The notes: generated from the letters alone by a model not told the origin. Counted from the stretch's first letter, positions 17,497 through 26,989 are shown. The stretch: DNA of 64,000 nt from Photorhabdus noenieputensis (GCF_018448935.1 NZ_RCWC01000004.1:149112-213111), one strand, 5' to 3'. Numbers and translations are program-made.

Positions 17497-17726
17497 AAAT
17501 TGAAAATTCGTTACCCATTCATTTAACAAACGTGCCTCATGAAAATAAGAGTCTTTGTTGTGGCCGTCGGGTTACGTCAGGGCATATACCGCAAAATCTT
17601 CATGAGCCACTTTCTGCTGTGCTAAGTAGAGATCTTGTCGTAGGACTTGAGCATGAGACAACATTGCAGCGTTTGTTGGATGGGCAGCATACTCCGTTGT
17701 CACAACGTAGGATCAGCCTGCCGTGA
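17493..17726 (+). CDS. exsE: ExsE, secreted regulator of T3SS transcription
   Basis: Small secreted protein, 77 residues, that holds ExsC inactive inside the cell until the secretion channel opens. The sequence is weakly conserved, but the start MKIE, an internal GRRVTSGHIP and the C-terminal LQRLLDGQHTPLSQRR match ExsE of Pseudomonas. Position between exsC and exsB with 4-base overlaps on both sides supports the call. Confidence 0.85.
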   Translation: MKIENSLPIHLTNVPHENKSLCCGRRVTSGHIPQNLHEPLSAVLSRDLVVGLEHETTLQRLLDGQHTPLSQRRISLP

Positions 17727-18112
17727 TCAAAATAGGTCTGGTCTTGTTGTGTTTGCTGATTACTGGTTGTGTCAGTGAGGTCGTTGAGCATAAAGCATCA
17801 CGGTTGATTGAGGGAGATGTGACCATGCCGGTTTCTCTGTCCAAAACGGCAGACGTTGAGGTGTCGTTGCTTACTGTGGTTGAAGGAAAAGTGTTGACAG
17901 TGGGTGAGATGTATTATCGTTTGGACATGTTACCCCTCACTTTTTCCATGCGTTTAAGCCCACAGTTTTCTCATAGTGAGCTATTCTTAAGGGCTCGTTT
18001 ACGTTGGGATGGGAAACGGGCGGTACAGGCAAAAAGCCAACAACGAGTTGTTGCAGGAAAAAGAATTGTAGTGCAATTATCTCCCTTACCGTGTTATCCA
18101 GAATGTCTATGA
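17723..18112 (+). CDS. exsB: ExsB/YscW-type lipoprotein (secretin pilotin)
   Basis: 129-residue lipoprotein with a GTG start overlapping exsE. The signal peptide is IKIGLVLLCLLITGC, with the lipobox cysteine at residue 16. In Yersinia the homologue YscW guides the secretin SctC to the outer membrane; in Pseudomonas it lies between exsE and exsA. Here exsA does not follow: a terminator and an AT-rich gap come next. Its partner secretin is not in the window. Confidence 0.88.
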   Translation: MIKIGLVLLCLLITGCVSEVVEHKASRLIEGDVTMPVSLSKTADVEVSLLTVVEGKVLTVGEMYYRLDMLPLTFSMRLSPQFSHSELFLRARLRWDGKRAVQAKSQQRVVAGKRIVVQLSPLPCYPECL

Positions 18113-18139
18113 GTTTTAAATATTTCTTCATTAATAAAT

Positions 18140-18160
18140 AAGGCAATAATATTGCCTTTT
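18140..18160 (+). terminator. Terminator after exsB
   Basis: AAGGCAAT (18140-18147) and ATTGCCTT (18151-18158) form an 8-bp stem with a 3-base loop, followed by TT. It ends the exsCEB transcript about 30 bases after the exsB stop, in the place where exsA would be expected. Confidence 0.7.
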
Positions 18161-18956
18161 AAATTTTTAAATACCATTTGATTATATGGACTCATATCTA
18201 ATAATCTTATGTGATATTTTATCATTCGGTATAATCTAATATATTTTTCGATATTAAATTTAAATATCTATTAAGGTAATAGATTAATTTATAATTTTAC
18301 GATTATAATTAAATAAAAACCATTTAATTACAAATGGAATAAGCGTGGTATTCAAAGTAATACTTAATTAATATTTTATACCAATTATGGCATGATAAAA
18401 TTCACATCCCCATTATTTCATTCTATTTCTTGCACTTGATTATATTTTGTTTTTTCACCTTAAAATGTTTAACTGAATTTATATGTGGAAGATTACAGTA
18501 ATCTTGGCAAATCCAAAGCATCTTATCAATTTGTATAGCAATAACTTTAAGAGATTCGTGTTGATTTCCTATCACGCTAATGCCAAATAACCATTCCAAT
18601 CTTTGTATTTTTTAATTGTTACAATTTCGGCTTATAATTCCTCAAATAGAGAGTGGGTTACCTAATTATTTTGATTTTATCTGCTACATTTACCGATTTA
18701 TTTAAACTATTACGATAATCAATCCTATATCACTATTACTATCCTTAAAGTGGACAGTGATAGCTAAATTTCAAGTATATCCCTCTTATCATTATCACAC
18801 TTAATTTTATGCTTTTTTGATAAAATTTTCTAACCCCATCTATAACTAATGCTCAAAATATTGTATGGTCTGTAAATAGCAATGGGGGAAAAGCACTTTC
18901 TTACTATGAAAATAATGTTTTTATCAAAAGCAACTAATTTGCTAAAGGGACTATAG
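18161..18956. other. AT-rich gene-free gap at the broken end of the T3SS locus
   Basis: About 800 bases of very AT-rich sequence with no start-supported reading frame. A minus-strand stop-to-stop frame of about 60 codons (18425-18610) contains IGNQHESLKVIAIQIDKM but has no clear start or recognised family. No AraC-type helix-turn-helix remnant of exsA was recognised in any frame read. Confidence 0.7.
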
Positions 18957-19943
18957 ATGTTTAAGTTTGATATTACTATCATTATCCCTGTATTTAATAG
19001 TGAAAACTATATAGCCTATTTGTTGGATTCAATATTTGCGCAAGAAAATATTAATTTTGAGGTTGTCATTATTAATGATGGATCGACGGATAATAGCTTG
19101 GAAATAATTAATGAATATAAAAAAAGAGATAATAGAATACGGATCTTTAATCAAGAAAATCGTGGTGTTTCAATAGCTAGAAATCATGGCATAAAATATG
19201 CAGGAGGAGAGTGGGTTTTATTTATTGATAGTGACGATTGGCTGAAACCGCAAATATTAAAAAAATGGCTTGATCAAGCTATTGCACAGAAATTAGATGT
19301 GTTAATTGGCAATGGCGTTAGTTTTACAGAAGATCCATTCTCACAAGGGAATAAAAGAATAACACGTAGACAACCTTATGGCAGGGTATTAACGGGTAAA
19401 GAGTGGATAGAGTATTGTGTTGAATGTAGAGAATGGCCACATTTTGTTTGGTTACAACTGATTAAAAAAGAGCTGATTATAAATAACCAACTAAGTTTTA
19501 GAGAAAATATCCTTCATGAAGATATCCTGTGGACCATTAATTTGTCACTTATTGCGAATCGAATTGGCTTTTGTGAGGAATTATTATATTGTTATCGACA
19601 TAATTTGGAATCAATAACTCGCTCAGGAGAAATTAAAAAACTATATCATCGGGCTGATAGCTATATTACTGTAGTTGATTCAATTATTGACATCTCAAAA
19701 GGGATTAAAGGTGACAAGTCGTTAAGAAGATCACTAATTCGTCATGCAATACGAGAGGTTGGCAGTTTTTTTATTTTGTATAGAAAAAGAATACAAGATC
19801 CTTCCTTGAAAAAATTACTGGCGAAACGTTTTGTTGAGAAAATTGCTTTAAGAGATTTACTCCCTGGTGTACATAATTATCATGAATTATGGTTTATTAT
19901 ACGTTGTAATCTAATCTTAGTATTAAGGAGATTTATGGACTAG
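18957..19943 (+). CDS. Family 2 glycosyltransferase
   Basis: 328-residue GT-A fold glycosyltransferase. The nucleotide-sugar site is visible: ITIIIPVFNSENYIAYLLDS at the start, INDGSTDNS near residue 38, and the DSDDW metal-binding motif near residue 90. A helical, basic C-terminal region without a clear membrane anchor follows. Sequence is far more AT-rich than the T3SS genes. Stands alone, about 4.2 kb upstream of wza; it could serve a surface glycan but the acceptor cannot be read from sequence. Confidence 0.88.
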   Translation: MFKFDITIIIPVFNSENYIAYLLDSIFAQENINFEVVIINDGSTDNSLEIINEYKKRDNRIRIFNQENRGVSIARNHGIKYAGGEWVLFIDSDDWLKPQILKKWLDQAIAQKLDVLIGNGVSFTEDPFSQGNKRITRRQPYGRVLTGKEWIEYCVECREWPHFVWLQLIKKELIINNQLSFRENILHEDILWTINLSLIANRIGFCEELLYCYRHNLESITRSGEIKKLYHRADSYITVVDSIIDISKGIKGDKSLRRSLIRHAIREVGSFFILYRKRIQDPSLKKLLAKRFVEKIALRDLLPGVHNYHELWFIIRCNLILVLRRFMD

Positions 19944-20839
19944 TGGCTATGATATGTTAGATGCTCTATTTTTTTAATTTTTTTCACCTGATTACTTTGT
20001 CCTTTCTTAATCTATTGGACAGGTAATCTAACATTTAGATTGGCGGTGAGGACTAAAATATTTTCGATATAATTGTTTGTTTGAGTAATAAAAATCCTCC
20101 TGTGAACGCTGATTTTTCCAGGTTAAATGATTGAAAATATCAGCATACATTTAGGTGTATTTGCGCAAATTGATAGAAACAACGGTGTTTATATTAGAAA
20201 TAAATATGGAGAAGTGATTTAGCCTTGATTTAGCGCTTATTTTGTTTTTAAATAAATCATCAGAAATGAGATCACTATAACAAGATAAAAATACATTCCA
20301 GAGTTTAAGTACGCGGTGATCATGTTGATACTTGAAAGTAACAGGTTCAAGGCGAAGTAATAACGTATTGCTTTTAATTGACGTATGGATTATTGGAAAA
20401 TTAAAAAATAGCTAGAATATAGTTTCTTGTAGAATAATAGCTAACGGAAAGAGTATTATTTAATTGGAATTGTTAATGCCTTAATAAATTATATACCCTA
20501 TGGATTTCAAGGTGGATCGCGACGGCAAGGGAGAGAATCCCCGGGAGCATAGGTAACTATGTGACTAGGGTGAACGAGTGCAGCCAACAAAGAGGCAACT
20601 TGAAAGATAACGGGTATATATCTGTTAATTATTATTACTCCCTTGAACATAATGATATACAACCAGAGTTTGTTGATGAGCTCGGTATTATACTAAATGT
20701 AAGTAATCACCTTATAAAATTTAAGGCTGCGCTATGTGTGGCCTTTTCTTATTCTACTGATTTCGCAGTATTCCTATTAACTCAAATTTAAGGCTACACG
20801 GCAGCCTATGGATTCCCATTATATGAATGGGAGTAAAGG
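19944..20839. other. Intergenic region between the glycosyltransferase and holin genes
   Basis: Apart from ERIC element 1 (20492-20618) no convincing gene is seen. A 76-codon frame from 20561 starts inside the ERIC repeat and resembles nothing known. A CCCATT/AATGGG hairpin lies at about 20817-20832, just before the holin ribosome site. Confidence 0.65.
20492..20618. repeat. ERIC element 1
   Basis: 127-bp ERIC (enterobacterial repetitive intergenic consensus) copy. It starts TATACCCTATGGATTTCAAG, has the central palindrome around GAATCCCCGGGAGC and GACTAGGGTGAACG, and ends GATAACGGGTATA. TA dinucleotides flank it, as expected for ERIC insertion sites. Confidence 0.95.
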
Positions 20840-21166
20840 ATGAAATACATGGATAAACAGCCTGACATCTGGATGCAGCTATGGGTATGGCTGCTGTCAG
20901 TCAAAGAACAAGGTATAGGAGCGGCACTGGCTGCCGCAATGGCTTATCTCAGAGGTCGATATAACGGCGGTAAATTTTGGACGTCAATTATGGATTCTAT
21001 TATGTGTGCCATGATTGCTTGGTTTATCCGTGATGTGTTGAATTTTTTTGGTATGAGCACGGACTTGGCTTACATCGGCAGTGTCATTATTGGTTATCTG
21101 GGAACTGACTATTTTGGTCAGATCTTAAGAAAAGTTGTTAATAACAAAACAGGTAATAAACAGTAG
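20840..21166 (+). CDS. Phage-type holin
   Basis: 108-residue membrane protein of the lambdoid/P2-type holin superfamily, which would form the inner-membrane lesion that releases the muramidase. Three hydrophobic segments are visible (IGAALAAAMAYLRG, WTSIMDSIMCAMIAWFIRDV, LAYIGSVIIGYLGTDYFG) and the tail is basic. Preceded by AAAGG. It opens a compact holin-muramidase-spanin cassette. Confidence 0.85.
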   Translation: MKYMDKQPDIWMQLWVWLLSVKEQGIGAALAAAMAYLRGRYNGGKFWTSIMDSIMCAMIAWFIRDVLNFFGMSTDLAYIGSVIIGYLGTDYFGQILRKVVNNKTGNKQ

Positions 21167-21175
21167 GAGTGAATT

Positions 21176-21577
21176 ATGAGCAGAGGTATTCGGAATAATA
21201 ACCCTGGCAACATTCGCTGGGGTGATGATTGGCAAGGTTTGGTACCAGAATCACAACGTAACGACAAATCTTTCTGCCAGTTTGTCAGCCCTGAATATGG
21301 TATTCGGGCAATGATTAAAATTCTGCATAATTACAATCGGAAATATGGTCTTAAAACAGTGAAAGGTATCATTTCACGATGGGCTCCCCATAATGAAAAT
21401 AATACCGATGCCTATATTAACCATGTATGTAAAAACACAGAAGTGACTTGTGATCAAGTTGTTGATGTATTTAATAAAGTATTTATGACAAAGCTGATTA
21501 AGTCCGTTATTACCATGGAAAATGGTAGTCAACCTTATAGCAATGCGGTCATTGATAAAGCATTTTCACTTTTGTAG
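21176..21577 (+). CDS. Phage-type muramidase (PRD1 P5-like endolysin)
   Basis: 133-residue protein beginning MSRGIRNNNPGNIRWGDDWQ, the signature of 'structural protein P5'-like lysozymes found in prophage lysis modules; it would cut peptidoglycan in the periplasm. No signal peptide is visible, so release depends on the upstream holin. AGGAG lies before the ATG and the gene follows the holin by 9 bases. Confidence 0.85.
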   Translation: MSRGIRNNNPGNIRWGDDWQGLVPESQRNDKSFCQFVSPEYGIRAMIKILHNYNRKYGLKTVKGIISRWAPHNENNTDAYINHVCKNTEVTCDQVVDVFNKVFMTKLIKSVITMENGSQPYSNAVIDKAFSLL

Positions 21578-21586
21578 AGCGATATT

Positions 21587-22036
21587 ATGAAGTTTAACTC
21601 TCATGGTTATACTGTTATTGCACTAGCGCTTGTCTCGCTTCTGGCTTACCACTATTACGGTAAGTATACCAAACAGCTTGATACGACAGTTAAGCTACAG
21701 AGTGAGTTGCTGGAGCAGCAGAATGAAATCGTTAATCAGCAGGAGCGGATAAAGCTCCTGTCTGAACTGGATAATCAGCATACAAAGGAACTTGCTCATG
21801 CGAAATCTGAAATTGATGTTCTTCGCAACGATGTTGCCGCTGGTCATCGCCGGTTGCGCATCGCAGCCACCTGTAATCAAGGCGAAGCCGGCTCCTCCGG
21901 CAGCGTGGGCCATGCAGCCTCCCCACGACTTAACCCGGGAGCTGAACAAGATTATTTCGATCTCCGAAGAATGATTGTTGAGAACGAACAACAAACGAAA
22001 TACTTGCAAGAATATATCAAAACTCAGTGTCAATAG
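21587..22036 (+). CDS. Inner-membrane spanin Rz
   Basis: 149-residue Rz-type spanin. An N-terminal membrane anchor (YTVIALALVSLLAYHYYGKY) is followed by a long periplasmic coiled coil (LQSELLEQQNEIVNQQERIK and on). It would bridge to the outer-membrane Rz1 lipoprotein encoded inside it and disrupt the outer membrane in the last step of lysis. Follows the muramidase by 9 bases. Confidence 0.88.
   Translation: MKFNSHGYTVIALALVSLLAYHYYGKYTKQLDTTVKLQSELLEQQNEIVNQQERIKLLSELDNQHTKELAHAKSEIDVLRNDVAAGHRRLRIAATCNQGEAGSSGSVGHAASPRLNPGAEQDYFDLRRMIVENEQQTKYLQEYIKTQCQ
21798..21974 (+). CDS. Outer-membrane spanin Rz1 lipoprotein, nested in Rz
   Basis: 58 residues in another frame fully inside Rz. The start ATG at 21798 is 8 bases after AAAGGA. 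The lipoprotein signal ends LPLVIAGC with the lipobox cysteine at residue 20, and the mature part is proline-rich (QPPVIKAKPAPPAAW), exactly as in Rz1. The nested lipoprotein is strong evidence that this is a functional spanin pair. Confidence 0.88.
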   Translation: MRNLKLMFFATMLPLVIAGCASQPPVIKAKPAPPAAWAMQPPHDLTRELNKIISISEE

Positions 22037-22124
22037 CTGAGTTTTGATAATGTTATTGCGTAATATAAAACAACGTAGGTATGGGTTGGTTATTAGGGCA
22101 AGTATGCTTAAGGTCGATTAATAA

Positions 22125-22520
22125 TCAAACAGGGAATACTGTGTTTTGTAACACAACCCGATAACCATCAATATCTTCGAATGTTTTACCATCAATATCC
22201 CAATATGGGTTGTAAGAGGGGACTGCAAGAAAGCCAGCGTTTTTCATTAATGAAATCTGTTCTAACCATTCTGAATGGTCTGATATATAGAAGGCCAATA
22301 AATTGTCCTGCGTGGGGGATCTTCCTACTGTTGTGCCACGATGATGGGTAAATTCGAGATGCCAGAGATGGTTTGGATGCCCTAGAATAATGCCATCAAA
22401 GTTTTCATGATCTTCGAATTTCTCCAGGATAATAAATCCTAAACCTTGGCAGTACATTTCAGCAACTTGAGTTAAATTGTCAGTTGGTCTGGCGATTCTT
22501 AGTATGGTTGATTTTTTCAT
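22125..22520 (-). CDS. VOC-family (glyoxalase/bleomycin resistance-like) protein
   Basis: 131-residue protein with two beta-alpha-beta-beta-beta halves: TILRIARPTDNLTQVAEMYC and GLGFIILEKFEDH in the first, FYISDHSEWLEQISLMKNAG and NPYWDIDGKTFEDIDGYRVV in the second. The YycE-like arrangement fits. Metal ligands are possible at HLEF and the C-terminal D/E positions, but activity cannot be assigned. Transcribed opposite to its neighbours. Confidence 0.8.
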   Translation of the reverse strand: MKKSTILRIARPTDNLTQVAEMYCQGLGFIILEKFEDHENFDGIILGHPNHLWHLEFTHHRGTTVGRSPTQDNLLAFYISDHSEWLEQISLMKNAGFLAVPSYNPYWDIDGKTFEDIDGYRVVLQNTVFPV

Positions 22521-23190
22521 GGTAATCCCAGTTGATAAAGTTTTTGTGGAATATGCCCAATTCTCAGATCTTCTATTGCTATATAAAACAATCGATAATG
22601 GTAGTTGATAAACGAGAAAAGTACAAAGTGGTGATTTTCAAAATTAAAACAACCTGAAAATATTCGATACTACCGAGCTATTATTTATAATATGGCAAAA
22701 TTTAGGGTTTTATAATTGGAGTTGTTTGGTAGGTTCGTTGGTTGTTTTTTATTTTTATTATCAACTCAATCACTAAAGCTTCTTATATGAACACGGATTT
22801 GGTGTAAGTAGGTCTGCGTTTTTTTCACAATATCATCGAGAGTATGTATTCAATTTCGATAAATTCTGATAAATATCCTTACTATTATTTGAGAGGCAAC
22901 TCTTACTTTCTGTTTGTAATAATATCTTATAAGATATATTAAATAATAAAATAATTAATAAATTTACTACCTATTATTTAATAGCCTGAATTTTTCAAAG
23001 CTATTAAGTTGATTTTTATTGTTTTTACCAAGTGATATGACCAGTAACCTAGTGGCTTGTGCCCCTTAAGCAAAATTTTTATATTATATTATATTTTATT
23101 ATATTATAATCTAGTTTTGTTAGGGAGATTATAATTAATACTATTTTCTGTATTCTTTTTTGTTTATTATTTTTTAAGGATAAATTTCTG
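22521..23190. other. Long AT-rich leader region upstream of wza
   Basis: 670 bases with no gene. It contains long A/T tracts close to wza (around 23070-23115). I looked for a JUMPstart/ops element (GGCGGTAG), typical before polysaccharide operons, and did not find a match. The length suggests regulation of wza, but no operator is recognisable. Confidence 0.6.
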
Positions 23191-24336
23191 ATGAATATTA
23201 AGGAATTAATTGTAGTTCTGGCGTTGTCCTGTTCTACGTTATTAGGTGGTTGTACTGTGATGCCTGGGAGTGGACTTACTGTTTATAATAAAGAAATAAT
23301 CAATGATGATGATAGTAACTATGATATTAATAATTTGGTAAACGTTTATCCAGTAACACCATTGTTAATTGAAAAGTTACGTGTGAATTCTGCTATTGCA
23401 CGTCCTAATCCTGAATTAGATAAAGAGTTACAACAGTATGAATACCGTATTGGTGTGGGGGATGTCATTATGGTTACTGTTTGGGATCATCCTGAATTGA
23501 CGATACCAGCCGGGCAATACCGTAGTGCCAGTGATACGGGCAACTGGGTGCATTCTGATGGAACGATTTTTTATCCTTATGTTGGTAAGCTTCATGTGAA
23601 AGGGAAAACGGTCACTCAGGTACGCACAATGATTACTGATAAGTTATCGAAGTACATCGAATCACCTCAAGTTGATGTTAATATTGCTGCTTTCCGTTCA
23701 CAAAAAGCCTATGTAACAGGTGAAGTTGTTAGGTCTGCGCAACAACCTATCACTAACGTTCCTTTAACCATTATTGATGCGATCAACCATGCTGGCGGCT
23801 TAACTGAAAATGCTGACTGGCGGAGGATCATTTTGACTCATAAGGGAGAGGAAACGATTATTTCTCTTCAAGATTTGATGCAAAATGGTGATCTGAAACA
23901 AAATCGTCTGCTCTATTCTGGCGATATCTTATATATCCCTCGTAATGATGATTTGAAAGTGTTTGTTATGGGGGAAGTTAAAAAACAGACGACTCTGCGA
24001 ATGGATCGCAGTGGAATGACTTTGACTGAAGCATTGGGTAATGCTGAAGGTATAGATCAATTATCAAGTGATGCTAATGGCATATTTGTTATCCGTTCCC
24101 TGCGTAATGTACCTGATAATAAAGGGAAAATAGCCAATATCTATCAGCTCAATGCTAAAGATGCAACGGCATTGGTGCTGGGAACTGAGTTTAATTTACA
24201 GCCTTACGATATTGTTTATGTTACCAGTGCGCCAGTTGTTCGCTGGAATCGGGTTATCAATCAGTTGGTGCCAACGATATCAAGCATTAATAGTCTGACT
24301 GAAACAACTAAGTGGATTCGTAAGTGGCCGAATTAA
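23191..24336 (+). CDS. wza: Wza, outer-membrane polysaccharide export lipoprotein
   Basis: Octameric outer-membrane channel for capsule or colanic-acid type glycans. It has 381 residues. The signal ends STLLGGC with lipobox Cys21. The polysaccharide export domain is seen as [20 protein letters not shown], then SLBB-type repeats ([40 protein letters not shown]). The C-terminal amphipathic helix that spans the outer membrane fits [20 protein letters not shown]. Its stop shares one base with the wzb start. Confidence 0.96.
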   Translation: MNIKELIVVLALSCSTLLGGCTVMPGSGLTVYNKEIINDDDSNYDINNLVNVYPVTPLLIEKLRVNSAIARPNPELDKELQQYEYRIGVGDVIMVTVWDHPELTIPAGQYRSASDTGNWVHSDGTIFYPYVGKLHVKGKTVTQVRTMITDKLSKYIESPQVDVNIAAFRSQKAYVTGEVVRSAQQPITNVPLTIIDAINHAGGLTENADWRRIILTHKGEETIISLQDLMQNGDLKQNRLLYSGDILYIPRNDDLKVFVMGEVKKQTTLRMDRSGMTLTEALGNAEGIDQLSSDANGIFVIRSLRNVPDNKGKIANIYQLNAKDATALVLGTEFNLQPYDIVYVTSAPVVRWNRVINQLVPTISSINSLTETTKWIRKWPN

Positions 24337-24764
24337 TGTTTAATTCTATTCTGGTTGTTTGTGTGGGTAATATCTGTCGATCTCCTACAGGAGAGCGTTT
24401 ATTGCGGCAGATATTTCCTCAGAAAGAGATTTATTCTGCGGGAATCTCTGCTTTGGCTGGTAATCCTGCAAATGAACTCTCAAGCAGGGTTGCGGGTAAG
24501 TATGGATTGTCCTTGGATGGACATACAGCGCGTCAACTAACCAGTGAATTATGCCAGCAGTCAAGCTTGATTTTAGTTATGGAAAAAAGACATATTGAGG
24601 CTGTGAATAGGATAAATCTAGGAGTCAGGGGGAAAACAATGCTTTTTGGCCATTGGTTAAATAAAATGGCTATCCCCGATCCTTATAAGTCTGATATCGA
24701 GGTTTATGAATATGTGTATCAATTATTATTTGAGAGCGCTAATAGTTGGTTGGGGAAATTATAA
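24336..24764 (+). CDS. wzb: Wzb, low-molecular-weight protein tyrosine phosphatase
   Basis: Cognate phosphatase of the Wzc tyrosine kinase, 142 residues from the ATG at 24336, which overlaps the wza stop (TAATG); [17 protein letters not shown] aligns with E. coli Wzb. The C-x5-R loop is C9 to R15, and the general-acid aspartate is in IPDPY near residue 115. A GTG at 24324 is less likely. Confidence 0.96.
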   Translation: MFNSILVVCVGNICRSPTGERLLRQIFPQKEIYSAGISALAGNPANELSSRVAGKYGLSLDGHTARQLTSELCQQSSLILVMEKRHIEAVNRINLGVRGKTMLFGHWLNKMAIPDPYKSDIEVYEYVYQLLFESANSWLGKL

Positions 24765-24835
24765 CTTATAAGTATTTTTAAATTCTGGGTTTTCAATTCT
24801 TCATTACTTATCAATAAAGTAATTATAGGCTTTTT

Positions 24836-26983
24836 ATGACTACATCAGATAAATCAAGTCACACTCATACAGATAGTGATGAAATTGATTTAGGCCGTCT
24901 TCTTAGTGCCTTATTCGATTATCGCTGGGTGATTGGTGGAATCACTCTATTGTTCACTGTTATTGGCCTTTGTTATTCCTTGATTGCGACTCCGATATAC
25001 AAGGCAAATGCTTTATTGCAGGTTGAAAAGAGAAGTAGTGCATTGCCTTTAATCGGCGACATGGCGGATATGCTTTCTGGAAGACCGTCAGATACATCGG
25101 CAGAATTGGAGTTATTGACTTCCCGAATGATATTGGGAAAGACGGTAAAGGATCTAAATTTGGATGTTCAGGTTACAGCGGATTATTTTCCTGTGATAGG
25201 TAAGGGAATTGCCCGCCTCCGTGGTATGCCAAAACCAGATATTGTTATTAAACATTTTACAGTATCACCTGACTATATGAATAAAGGGATAAAAATATCT
25301 GTTGACGATGCAGAAAATTATCGGTTGCTGTTTGATGATCAGATTTTCCGCGGGCAAGTGAACAAAGTATTTGATACTGATGGCATAAATTTGCTTATCT
25401 CAAATATTTCAGCTTCTCCTGGGCAAAGTTTCACGTTGGTTAAACGGGGACAATTGGGGGTTATTCGCGGGTTGCAACAAGCTTTGCGGGTAAAAGAAAA
25501 AGGTAATAGTACTGGTATTATTTCGCTTGAAATGGAAGGTGATGATCGTGCAAGAATAAAGTCAATACTGGATAGTGTTGGTAAAAATTACTTGCAACAA
25601 AATGTGACAAGAAAGACGGAAGAGGCTGAAAGTAGTCTTAATTTCTTAAAAAATCATTTACCTAAAGTTAAAATTGAGCTCAATCGTTCTGAGGAGTTGC
25701 TTAACCAATATCGTCAAGCGAATGAATCTATCGATTTATCACTTGAAGCAAAATCGGCTCTGGAGACATTGGTCCAAATTGAGAAACAGATTAATGAGTT
25801 GACTTTCAAAGAAGCTGAATTACAGCAATTGTATACCAAACAACATCCTGCTTATGTTGCGTTGCTTGATAAACGTAAGACTTTGGTTGATACCAAAAAG
25901 GAGCTGAATCAGTCAATTAAACGGTTACCTAAAACACAGCAGGAAATTTTACGTTTGACCAGAGATGTTCAAGTTGGTCAAGAAATTTATGTGCAGTTAC
26001 TCAATAAACAGCAAGAGTTGAATATCTTGAAAGCAGGGACAGTGGGTAATGTACGTATTATTGATGAAGCTATTGTAGAAAATTCAGCGGTAAAACCGAA
26101 GAAGTCACTGATTGTTGGATCGATGATGGTATTGGGGTTTATATTGTCTGCTGGATTGGTTTGCTTACGAGTCATGTTTCGTAAAGGGATCGAAAGCCCC
26201 GAACAATTGGAGGAAATAGGTGTTTCCGTTTATGCCACTATTCCGCTATCTGGGACTCAGATCAAACTTGAGCAACAACAGAAAAAGCGAACTCATCGTC
26301 ATAAGTTGCGGTTATTAGCGATTCAAGATCCCACTGATTTAGCTATTGAAGCATTACGCAGTCTCAGAACAACTTTGCATTTTTCAATGATGGAATCTGC
26401 AAACAAAATTATTCTGCTTTCAGGTTCTGCGCCTGAACTAGGAAAATCTTTTATTTCAGTAAACCTTGCTGCTGTATTGGCATTAAGTAATAAACGTGTG
26501 CTTTTAATCGATGCAGATATGAGAAGAGGCCGCTTACATAAGGTGTTAGAAAGTTCTCAATCTCTGGGGCTCTCTGAATATTTGGCTGGTCAGCATCAGA
26601 TAAAAGAGATCATTAACAGAACTTATCTTACTGAGCTTGATTTTGTCAATCGAGGTGTTATTCCGCCTAATCCATCGGAATTACTTATGCATAACAGGCT
26701 TAAAGAATTATTATCTTGGGCAGAAGAGCATTATGATTATGTCTTGGTCGATACTCCGCCTATTTTGGCTGTAACTGATGCTGCGATTATTGGGAGATAT
26801 GCAGGAACTTCATTGTTGATTGCTCGTTATCATAAAACAAGGGTTAAAGAAGTTAATGTTGCTATTCGCCGGTTTAGACAAAATGGCATTCATATTAAAG
26901 GTGTGTTGCTAAACGCGGTAGAGAAGAAATCTGGTCTCTATTATGGTTATGGCGGATATTATCAATACAGTTATAAGGATTGA
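24836..26983 (+). CDS. wzc: Wzc, tyrosine autokinase / polysaccharide co-polymerase
   Basis: 715-residue bacterial tyrosine kinase that controls assembly and export of high-molecular-weight polysaccharide. Two transmembrane helices (about residues 31-55 and 425-450) flank a long periplasmic coiled-coil domain. The cytosolic kinase has Walker A GSAPELGKS (residues 530-538), Walker A' LLIDAD (556-561) and a C-terminal tyrosine cluster with seven tyrosines between 702 and 713. No wzx, wzy or sugar-transfer genes follow; a terminator closes the operon. Confidence 0.96.
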   Translation: MTTSDKSSHTHTDSDEIDLGRLLSALFDYRWVIGGITLLFTVIGLCYSLIATPIYKANALLQVEKRSSALPLIGDMADMLSGRPSDTSAELELLTSRMILGKTVKDLNLDVQVTADYFPVIGKGIARLRGMPKPDIVIKHFTVSPDYMNKGIKISVDDAENYRLLFDDQIFRGQVNKVFDTDGINLLISNISASPGQSFTLVKRGQLGVIRGLQQALRVKEKGNSTGIISLEMEGDDRARIKSILDSVGKNYLQQNVTRKTEEAESSLNFLKNHLPKVKIELNRSEELLNQYRQANESIDLSLEAKSALETLVQIEKQINELTFKEAELQQLYTKQHPAYVALLDKRKTLVDTKKELNQSIKRLPKTQQEILRLTRDVQVGQEIYVQLLNKQQELNILKAGTVGNVRIIDEAIVENSAVKPKKSLIVGSMMVLGFILSAGLVCLRVMFRKGIESPEQLEEIGVSVYATIPLSGTQIKLEQQQKKRTHRHKLRLLAIQDPTDLAIEALRSLRTTLHFSMMESANKIILLSGSAPELGKSFISVNLAAVLALSNKRVLLIDADMRRGRLHKVLESSQSLGLSEYLAGQHQIKEIINRTYLTELDFVNRGVIPPNPSELLMHNRLKELLSWAEEHYDYVLVDTPPILAVTDAAIIGRYAGTSLLIARYHKTRVKEVNVAIRRFRQNGIHIKGVLLNAVEKKSGLYYGYGGYYQYSYKD

Positions 26984-26989
26984 TCACCT

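Noticed and set aside
18425..18610. Possible exsA remnant in the gap after exsB
   Set aside because: The minus-strand frame read here has no similarity to an AraC-type helix-turn-helix and is on the wrong strand.
20561..20791. 76-codon open frame
   Set aside because: It starts inside ERIC element 1 and its product has no recognisable domain or ribosome site.
23041..23110. Possible JUMPstart/ops element before wza
   Set aside because: GTGGCTTGTGCC does not match the ops core GGCGGTAG; only the location fitted.
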